This document shows, piece by piece, positions 6,874-11,539 of a DNA stretch of 11,539 nt. The DNA is from JABDII01 sp041576235. GTDB lineage: Bacteria; Gemmatimonadota; Gemmatimonadetes; Gemmatimonadales; GWC2-71-9. The notes under the pieces are model-generated. The model had not been told where the DNA came from and did not search any database. It saw only the letters and a program-made list of their open reading frames with translations. Positions within the stretch are counted from its first letter, which is position 1; each line of letters opens with the position of its first letter. A program made the translations under genes and the position numbers. The stretch is taken from the NCBI GenBank assembly GCA_041576235.1, contig JBFGLJ010000089.1, positions 1 through 11,539 on the forward strand, written 5' to 3'.

Positions 6874-7572
6874 ATGATCCTGGCGGACACGCGGGGGCAA
6901 TTGCGCGGTGCCGATGTTCAACTCGTGCTGGCGGTGTTGAGCGAGGGATCGACCGAACGGCGTGTCAGGCTCGAACGCCGGCTGGCGGTCGAGGGGCCGG
7001 ACGCGTTGCTCGACGCTCCGGAGTTGATGGAGCGCCTCTTGGCGCTTCGCACCCTGGTGGTGCCATCGGAGGCCTTGTTGTTCTACGTCCTCGTTCGCCA
7101 CAAGCTCTTGCAAGCCGGGATCGATGACCGGGAGTTGGCGGACTATCTTGCCTCGGTGTTGCGGGTGTTCGGGCAGCGGGACCGTGCCTGGCGCATCGAC
7201 TGGAATGATGATCAGAAACACCGGTACTTGGTCGACATCGTCTCCGATCTCGAGGCAACGACCGGCAACCGAAGATTCAAGGTGATGGTCCATCTCGGAA
7301 ATTACGCGCTCTGGCTCGCGGGTGTCTTCCCGGACTACATCACCGCCCGGCAACAGCGCCGAGGAGGACCAGACGTGCGCTACTACGAGTCGTGGGGACA
7401 GCGCGGATATCGTCTGGCGGCCGCCCATGAGTTGGCTGACCATATGGGTCTCGATCGGGTGTTCGCCGTTGCGGCCGACCGATTCACGGCCTTGCGGAGC
7501 GCATTCAACGGATTGAGCACACGCCTCTTCTTCCCGACCTTGCAGGCTCCCGGCACGGATACGGTGAACTAG
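6874..7572 (+). CDS. soluble protein of unknown function, 232 residues
   Basis: I do not recognise this family. The protein has no signal peptide or membrane segment. Residues 10-105 are helix-rich with alternating Leu and charged residues; the part around 66-98 (ALLFYVLVRHKLLQAGIDDRELADYLA) looks like a compact helical bundle. Residues 101-175 hold the most distinctive sequence: RAWRIDWND (104-112), KVMVHLGNYALWLAGVFPDYI (136-156) and a Tyr-Tyr-Glu block (170-172). Trp, Tyr, His and Asp cluster there, as expected of a conserved functional core. AAAHELADHMGL (182-193) has two His near Glu and Asp, but it is not a canonical HExxH metalloprotease motif. The start is set by a strong ribosome binding site. 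The gene stands alone, divergent from the envelope cluster and ending four bases before the convergent C26 gene. The large opposite-strand open frame is its shadow. Confidence 0.75.
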   Translation: MILADTRGQLRGADVQLVLAVLSEGSTERRVRLERRLAVEGPDALLDAPELMERLLALRTLVVPSEALLFYVLVRHKLLQAGIDDRELADYLASVLRVFGQRDRAWRIDWNDDQKHRYLVDIVSDLEATTGNRRFKVMVHLGNYALWLAGVFPDYITARQQRRGGPDVRYYESWGQRGYRLAAAHELADHMGLDRVFAVAADRFTALRSAFNGLSTRLFFPTLQAPGTDTVN

Positions 7573-7576
7573 CCGC

Positions 7577-8299
7577 CTACGACGCCTCTCGCACCAATGC
7601 CCGGAACAAGTTGAGGTCCGGGCCATCGGATTCTCGCCAAAAGCTTTCCGGATGCCATTGCACGCCGACCAGCCATGGTCCGCCGTCGGCGCGTTCGGCG
7701 GCTTCGATGACGCCATCCGTCGACTCGGCCGACCCCACCAACCCTGGAGCCAGACGGCGGATGGCTTGATGGTGAAAGGAATTCACCTCAAGGGTCTCAC
7801 AGGCCACGGCCGCCGCGAGTTTGCTCAGGGGCCGGATGCTGACGGTGTGGCTTCGAATGTCCCAGCGGTCTCCTACATCGTGATCGAGGGCTGGCTCTGG
7901 TCCCCATTCACTGGGCAAGTCCTGCCACAGACTCCCGCCCATCGCGACGTTCACCAGATGAAGCCCCCGGCAGATGGCGAGTACCGGAAGGCCCCGGGCG
8001 TCGGCTTCGGCGAAGAGCTGGAGCTCGAACTGGTCGCGCGCCGGATCGGTCTTGCCGAGCCTGCCACCGTCTTCGGTGGCGTACCGCGACGGGTGGACAT
8101 CTTCCCCGCCGGTCAGAACGAGGGCATTGCAGCCTTCCATGGCGCGCGAGGCATGCCCCGGCTCCATCAAGGGGGAGAGCAGAATCGGGACCCCACCCGC
8201 GGCGGTCAGAGCGTGGATATAGTCGACATGCACGCCGGTGTGATGCTTCCCGCCGTGATCGGTGACGCGTCCCGACAAGGCGATGCGTGGCGGAGTCAC
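7577..8299 (-). CDS. gamma-glutamyl-gamma-aminobutyrate hydrolase-like protein (peptidase C26)
   Basis: A class-I glutamine amidotransferase fold of 240 residues, read from GTG at 8299. TGGEDVHP (63-70) forms the oxyanion region, DPARDQFE (85-92) is the family signature, and AICRGLHLVNVAMGGSLWQD (108-127) contains the nucleophile Cys110. The SFHHQAI block (174-180) follows, and VQWHPE (213-218) gives His216 and Glu218, so the triad is complete. Relatives such as PuuD release GABA from gamma-glutamyl-GABA in putrescine breakdown; others cleave folate polyglutamates. No other putrescine gene is nearby, so the substrate is open. The chosen start overlaps the lipoprotein stop as GTGA (8296-8299) and begins MTPPRIALSG, right at the first strand. 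A GTG at 8329 would add ten residues and enlarge the overlap to 34 bases. Confidence 0.87.
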   Translation of the reverse strand: MTPPRIALSGRVTDHGGKHHTGVHVDYIHALTAAGGVPILLSPLMEPGHASRAMEGCNALVLTGGEDVHPSRYATEDGGRLGKTDPARDQFELQLFAEADARGLPVLAICRGLHLVNVAMGGSLWQDLPSEWGPEPALDHDVGDRWDIRSHTVSIRPLSKLAAAVACETLEVNSFHHQAIRRLAPGLVGSAESTDGVIEAAERADGGPWLVGVQWHPESFWRESDGPDLNLFRALVREAS

Positions 8300-8793
8300 G
8301 GGAGGACGCTGTCCGGAAAGAACGGGCACGCCGGATCTTCAAATTTCCGGGGATCCAGCTGAATCCCAATGAGCGGGATCATCTCCGCGTCTCCGCCCAT
8401 GGAGACCCGCCCGATGTCGGGTGCGCCGCTCACCGAAGCCCCCTCGTAGAGCATCACCCCGCGGGCCCGGCCCGACTGGTCGAGGACCAGGACGCCGAAT
8501 TCCGCGGCGGTGTTCTCCGGAAGCACGCCCTCCACCCCAATGACCCACGACGTATCTACCCGGCCTACGAAGGCCGGGTAGGCCGGCCCGGCTGCCAGAC
8601 GGGCCACGAGCGTTTCGGGGAGGGTGGCGGGCGGGGTGCTCAGTGTTTGCTGAGGCGTGCTGAACTCGGAGAGCAGCAGGGTGGGGCCCGCTAGGGCGGC
8701 GATCCCGCACGGAGCGCCGCCGCGCGGCCCTCGCTCGGCACATCCGGTCAGGGCACTCGCGGTGGCGAGCGCCGAAAGGACGAGGCGTCGCAT
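8296..8793 (-). CDS. small lipoprotein, unknown function
   Basis: This 165-residue protein has a clear lipoprotein signal: MRR, a hydrophobic stretch, and the lipobox L-T-G-C with Cys18 as the lipidation site. The mature protein contains AGPTLLLSEF (35-44), a Thr/Pro/Gln linker (45-60) and a compact mixed domain (about 60-150) with WVIGVEGVLP (83-92) and EFGVLVLDQSGRARGVMLYEG (98-118). It ends DPRKFEDPACPFFP (147-160), where Cys156 could pair with Cys29. No family is recognised. A GAGAG sequence lies about nine bases before the ATG. It is co-transcribed with, and translationally coupled to, the C26 hydrolase through GTGA, although one product would be lipid-anchored outside the cytoplasm and the other has no export signal. 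It is probably a real gene: the lipobox, the linker and the coupling all agree. Confidence 0.78.
   Translation of the reverse strand: MRRLVLSALATASALTGCAERGPRGGAPCGIAALAGPTLLLSEFSTPQQTLSTPPATLPETLVARLAAGPAYPAFVGRVDTSWVIGVEGVLPENTAAEFGVLVLDQSGRARGVMLYEGASVSGAPDIGRVSMGGDAEMIPLIGIQLDPRKFEDPACPFFPDSVLP
8556..8581. repeat. perfect 11-bp inverted repeat inside the lipoprotein gene
   Basis: CTACCCGGCCT at 8556-8566 and its exact complement AGGCCGGGTAG at 8571-8581 flank a four-base loop (ACGA). The codons belong to residues near 70-79 of the lipoprotein (AYPAFVGR), so the structure sits in the middle of an open reading frame. There is no T-run after it on either strand. In mRNA it would form a stable hairpin that might slow ribosomes or act as an intragenic attenuator. 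Confidence 0.6.
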
Positions 8794-8813
8794 GACTAGA
8801 CTCTCAGAAAGAA

Positions 8814-8845
8814 TTCATCATGGCTGGTATTTCGGTAAGATACCA
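8814..8845. promoter_or_regulatory. possible promoter/operator with an inverted repeat, divergent region
   Basis: TGGTAT (8825-8830) and ATACCA (8840-8845) form a 6-bp inverted repeat around a nine-base centre; one wobble and one A-T pair can extend the stem inward. It lies in the 160-bp gap between the lipoprotein (minus) and the FmdB gene (plus). On the plus strand a weak promoter, TTCATC (8814-8819) and TAAGAT (8836-8841) with 16-bp spacing, would place the -10 box inside the repeat, an arrangement that suits a repressor site. Consensus agreement is only moderate (about 3/6 and 4/6). Confidence 0.28.
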
Positions 8846-8939
8846 TGGTGAGAACCGCCTGGCCCCGGTCGCTTGACGCTCCAGCAGGGGAACCCTAACA
8901 TTCGGCCATCACATAGGGCGTGGCGGAGATTCGACCGAG

Positions 8940-8945
8940 AGGAGG
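8940..8945 (+). promoter_or_regulatory. strong ribosome binding site of the FmdB gene
   Basis: A perfect AGGAGG is spaced eight bases from the GTG at 8954. It fixes the start against an in-frame upstream codon at 8873, whose extra 27 residues do not resemble an FmdB N-terminus. Confidence 0.85.
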
Positions 8946-8953
8946 GACCGGCT

Positions 8954-9118
8954 GTGGCGTTGTTTGAATATCACTGCGCGGCGTGCGGACACGACTTTTC
9001 GACCATGATGACGCTGTCCCAGCGTGAGCGCGCTAAGGTCACCTGTCCGAAGTGCCAATCGAGCAAGGTCGAGAGGGTGTTCACTCCATTCTATGCGAAG
9101 ACCATTCGGAAATCTTGA
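8954..9118 (+). CDS. FmdB-type zinc ribbon protein
   Basis: The product has 54 residues and starts, as FmdB proteins typically do, with the ribbon itself: ALFEYHCAACGHDF. Cys8 and Cys11 form the first CxxC knuckle and Cys31 and Cys34 (CPKCQS) the second, so a single Zn ion should be bound by four Cys. The chain ends shortly after the ribbon with VERVFTPFYAKTIRKS. Many relatives carry a longer low-complexity tail, so this is a minimal version. FmdB was named for a putative regulator of formamidase genes, but the small-ribbon family has no settled role; nucleic-acid or protein binding is likely. The stop codon overlaps the next start (TGATG, 9116-9120), so the ribbon and the coiled-coil protein are made together. 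Confidence 0.85.
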   Translation: MALFEYHCAACGHDFSTMMTLSQRERAKVTCPKCQSSKVERVFTPFYAKTIRKS

Positions 9119-9696
9119 TGGTCTTCGAAGGTTTGCGTGAACGGCTCGAGCGGCTCCTGGCCGAAGAGGACCCATCCTCGGGACGCCGTGACCATCTGGC
9201 ACGGTTGCGCGAAACCTTGATCGATGTAAAGGCCGGCGTTCAGCACATGCGCGACGCCCTCGCCAAGACCGAGCACAAGCTCGAGCGCGAGCGCCAACAC
9301 CTTGCCGATGCTGAGCGACGCGGCCGACTGGCCGCGGACATCTCGGACACGGAAACCGCCGAGATCGCCGAGCGCTTCGCCAGCAAGCATCGCGAGCGTG
9401 CCGCCGTTCTCGAGCGGAAGCTCGCGGCCCAACGGGACGAACTGGCGTTGGCGGAGCGTGAAGTGGCTGAGATGACTGATCGCATGAAGGAAGCGCGGTT
9501 AGGCCTTCCGCAGGATGACGTCACCGAAAGCGTAAAGCGAGCGTGGCGGGATCTCGAGGCCGCTGGGGCCCCCCGGCCGGGAACTGACCTACGGGACGAA
9601 CTCCTCGGATCCGAATTGGACCGCAAGGCGAGAGAGGATGCCGTCGAGGCCCAGCTCGAACACCTGAAGCAAAAGCTCAAGAAAGACAAACCATAG
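9118..9696 (+). CDS. coiled-coil protein coupled to FmdB, unknown function
   Basis: The start is ATG at 9118, which shares its A with the FmdB stop; an earlier in-frame ATG at 9052 would lie inside the FmdB gene. The 192-residue product is highly charged and almost wholly helical. Residues 22-130 hold heptad-like Leu/Ala repeats in two long helices (about 24-68 and 76-127) separated by DISDTE. A Pro-containing break (129-135) leads to a short helix with the only Trp (143), a Pro/Gly linker (150-157) and a last basic helix (159-189) ending LKQKLKKDKP. No Cys, signal peptide or membrane segment is present. The long helical hairpin recalls PspA/IM30-type proteins, but there is no amphipathic N-terminal membrane helix and I cannot claim homology. 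It may act as the structural partner of the zinc ribbon. Confidence 0.78.
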   Translation: MVFEGLRERLERLLAEEDPSSGRRDHLARLRETLIDVKAGVQHMRDALAKTEHKLERERQHLADAERRGRLAADISDTETAEIAERFASKHRERAAVLERKLAAQRDELALAEREVAEMTDRMKEARLGLPQDDVTESVKRAWRDLEAAGAPRPGTDLRDELLGSELDRKAREDAVEAQLEHLKQKLKKDKP

Positions 9697-9754
9697 CGCG
9701 CCTTGCCCGCCCGGGGTGAGGTCACTCACTCGCTCTCTTGCAGAGAATGGACTC

Positions 9755-11482
9755 ATGACCAACCATTCAGCCGAGGCGTCGTACCCAAATCCCGCCGAGG
9801 GCAAGACCTTCTTCGGCCACCCCCGCGGTCTCGCCACGTTGTTCTTCACCGAGATGTGGGAGCGGTTCTCGTACTATGGGATGCGGGCCCTCCTGGTCCT
9901 GTTCATGACTGCCCCGCTCGCCGTTGCCAATCCCGGCCTTGGATATGGAGAAGCCAAGGCCGGGGCCGTGTACGGGCTCTATACCTCGATGGTGTATCTC
10001 TTGGCTCTGCCGGGCGGGTGGGTCGCCGATAACCTTTGGGGACAGCGGAGAGCCGTGTTTGTCGGCGGGTGCATCATTGCCGCCGGCCACTTCACCATGG
10101 CCGGCCCTCTCTACGGGCTTCCCGATTCGCTGAGCTTCTTCGGGGGGCTCCTGCTCATCGTCATCGGTACCGGGCTCCTCAAGCCCAATGTGTCGACCAT
10201 GGTGGGCGATCTCTATCCCACCCCGGAAGCCACGACCGACGACCCTGAAGCCCATCTCCGGGCCGAGCAGTGGGGTGCACGTCGGGACGCGGCGTTCTCG
10301 ATCTTCTACATGGGAATCAATCTCGGCGCCATTCTCGGTCCCTTCGTCTGCGGCACCCTGGGCGAGAACATCAATTGGCACTGGGGCTTTTCCGCGGCCG
10401 GTTTCGGCATGGTGTTGGGCCTCATTCAATACAAGCGCGGCGACAAGTATCTCGGGGATGTCGGGTATCTCTCCAGCGACGACGGAGCGGAAGCCGTCGC
10501 CCGAAAGAGCCGCACGTTCTATCTGGTCGCTGGCATCATCGCGGCGATCGCGGCCCTGTTCATCGTCCTCGCCACCCGAGGTGTGGTGGCTGTGTCGTTG
10601 CAAGGCTTTGCCACCTGGATGGGCTATGGCATTCTCCTCTTGACCATTCTCTTCTTCACCTACCTGATCCTCGGGACCAAGTGGGCGGGGGGGCTGCTCG
10701 CGGTGTTCATCGCCCTGGCCATCGGGCTGGTGGGCCCCATGGGTCCCACCCTCGGCGGGCGCTACGCGATTGCGATCGTGCTCGGACTCTTCATCATCAT
10801 GAATGGCGTCTTCCTCGCGACTGGCGGGGAACGCGTCACGGTCACCAAGAAGCGCCTCATGGTGATCTTCTGGCTCTTCCTCCTGGCCGCCGTGTTCTGG
10901 TCGGGCTTCGAGCAAGCCGGCTCGTCCATGAATCTGTTTGCCCGCGACTTGACCGATCGCGTGTTCTTCGGGTGGGAAATGCCTACCACCTGGCTCCAGA
11001 ACGTGAACCCCATCTTCATCGTGATTCTGGCACCGGTGTTCGGCTGGCTCTGGACCTGGCTGGCCATGCGCGATGCCAATCCCTCCATCCCCATGAAGTT
11101 TGCCCTCGGGCTTCTGGGGTTGGCCGCCGGATTCTTTGTCATCTCCTGGGGAGCGGCCCAGGCCACCCCGGAGAACCCGGTCACGCCTGCCTGGCTGGTC
11201 GTGACCTATTTCCTCCACACGTGCGGCGAGCTCGCGCTCTCGCCAGTCGGCCTTTCCTCGATGACCAAGCTCGCGCCCAAGGGTCGCGTTGGTCAGATGA
11301 TGGGGGTCTGGTTCATCGCGGCGGCACTCGGCAACCTGATAGCCGGCCTGGTGGCTGGGCAACTCGAGGCACTTCCGCCGAGCGCTCTCTTCCAGAATGT
11401 GGCCCTCATTGCGGGGGCGGCCGGTGTGGTGGCGTTGCTGGTGAGCCGCCCCGTCAGGAGGTTGATGCACGGGATCGAATAG
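9755..11482 (+). CDS. POT/PTR family proton-coupled peptide transporter
   Basis: This 575-residue major-facilitator protein has about twelve to fourteen membrane helices. Helix 1 carries the POT hallmark E33-M-W-E36-R37-F-S-Y-Y-G, used for proton coupling and peptide binding. LLKPNVS (141-147) includes the conserved Lys143. The second family signature is FYMGINLGAILGP (184-196). FEQAGSSMNLFA (385-396) and GELALSPVGLSSMTKLAP (491-508, with Glu491) mark the C-terminal half. It should import di- and tripeptides across the inner membrane with protons. A polar segment at 151-178 before helix 5 and the central helices 254-355 give a length slightly above the roughly 500 residues common in bacterial members. 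I chose ATG at 9755 because TM1 follows after a 20-odd-residue polar leader; a GTG at 9716 would add 13 residues. It lies 58 bp after the coiled-coil gene and could be co-transcribed with it. Confidence 0.92.
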   Translation: MTNHSAEASYPNPAEGKTFFGHPRGLATLFFTEMWERFSYYGMRALLVLFMTAPLAVANPGLGYGEAKAGAVYGLYTSMVYLLALPGGWVADNLWGQRRAVFVGGCIIAAGHFTMAGPLYGLPDSLSFFGGLLLIVIGTGLLKPNVSTMVGDLYPTPEATTDDPEAHLRAEQWGARRDAAFSIFYMGINLGAILGPFVCGTLGENINWHWGFSAAGFGMVLGLIQYKRGDKYLGDVGYLSSDDGAEAVARKSRTFYLVAGIIAAIAALFIVLATRGVVAVSLQGFATWMGYGILLLTILFFTYLILGTKWAGGLLAVFIALAIGLVGPMGPTLGGRYAIAIVLGLFIIMNGVFLATGGERVTVTKKRLMVIFWLFLLAAVFWSGFEQAGSSMNLFARDLTDRVFFGWEMPTTWLQNVNPIFIVILAPVFGWLWTWLAMRDANPSIPMKFALGLLGLAAGFFVISWGAAQATPENPVTPAWLVVTYFLHTCGELALSPVGLSSMTKLAPKGRVGQMMGVWFIAAALGNLIAGLVAGQLEALPPSALFQNVALIAGAAGVVALLVSRPVRRLMHGIE

Positions 11483-11503
11483 CCGGACGAGATCCGGACG
11501 AAT

Positions 11504-11537
11504 CGCCAAACGGGCGCCGGCTGGCGCCCGTTTGGCG
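11504..11537 (+). terminator. strong hairpin terminator after the peptide transporter
   Basis: The arms CGCCAAACGGGCGCC (11504-11518) and GGCGCCCGTTTGGCG (11523-11537) are exact complements, giving a 15-bp stem with a four-base loop (GGCT), 21 bp after the transporter stop. The window ends two bases later, so a following T-run cannot be checked. The AAA/TTT within the stem makes it nearly symmetric, and it could stop transcription from either side. Confidence 0.8.
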
Positions 11538-11539
11538 TC

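Noticed and set aside
6628..7716. 362-codon open frame on the minus strand across the 232-residue gene
   Set aside because: It overlaps the real GT4 start and the C26 end, has low-complexity composition and no ribosome binding site; the plus-strand frame has a strong one and protein-like hydrophobicity.
11483..11501. Direct repeat of CCGGACGA, twice, after the transporter stop
   Set aside because: Two 8-mers with no mobile or regulatory context; the nearby hairpin explains the region better.
9767..11509. 580-codon open frame on the minus strand opposite the peptide transporter
   Set aside because: Its product is rich in His, Glu, Gly, Pro and Gln with no fold-like pattern, while the plus strand encodes an unmistakable POT transporter. 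Long antisense frames are common opposite GC-rich genes.

Overview
The window is GC-rich bacterial chromosome. Hand counts of single 60-base lines run from about 55% to 77% G+C. It has tightly packed genes, frequent GTG starts and 1-4 bp start/stop overlaps. The protein set is a ThiO-type oxidase, an FmdB zinc ribbon with a coiled-coil partner, a POT peptide transporter, and an envelope cluster with a DUF3108 protein and a 'TLPSH' alkaline-phosphatase-superfamily protein. This set and style would fit Gemmatimonadota, but that is an inference from general resemblance; no rRNA or other marker gene is present. There is no tRNA, rRNA, CRISPR array, insertion sequence or phage gene.

Layout. (1) 1-1478, minus strand: a lone glycine-oxidase-like flavoprotein (ThiO), followed by the start of an exported protein that runs off the left edge. 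(2) 1549-1764, plus: a 71-residue membrane protein, divergent from thiO across 70 bp. (3) 1827-6631, minus: four genes in a row, transcribed GT4 glycosyltransferase, GT2 glycosyltransferase, DUF3108 exported protein, then a 705-residue membrane protein with an extracytoplasmic sulfatase/phosphotransferase-fold domain. Gaps are 18 bp, a 4-bp ATGA overlap and 30 bp, so this reads as one cell-envelope operon. (4) 6874-7572, plus: an unrecognised 232-residue soluble protein with a strong ribosome binding site. (5) 7577-8793, minus: a small lipoprotein coupled by a GTGA overlap to a class-I-glutamine-amidotransferase-like hydrolase (peptidase C26). (6) 8954-9696, plus: a 54-residue FmdB-type zinc ribbon coupled by TGATG to a 192-residue coiled-coil protein. 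(7) 9755-11482, plus: a POT/PTR peptide:proton symporter, closed by a perfect 15-bp terminator-like hairpin.

How the genes may work together. The best candidate for a joint function is the 1827-6631 cluster. Two cytoplasmic sugar transferases, an exported DUF3108 protein and a membrane-anchored superfamily enzyme suggest synthesis and outer-face modification of a surface glycan or glycolipid. The last enzyme carries Thr where true sulfatases carry the Cys/Ser that becomes formylglycine, so a phosphate-group transferase or hydrolase is at least as likely as a sulfatase. The FmdB/coiled-coil pair and the lipoprotein/C26 pair are translationally coupled couples of unknown purpose. I saw no clear sign of an exotic defence or mobile system. 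Most other findings are small structural signals or annotation points.
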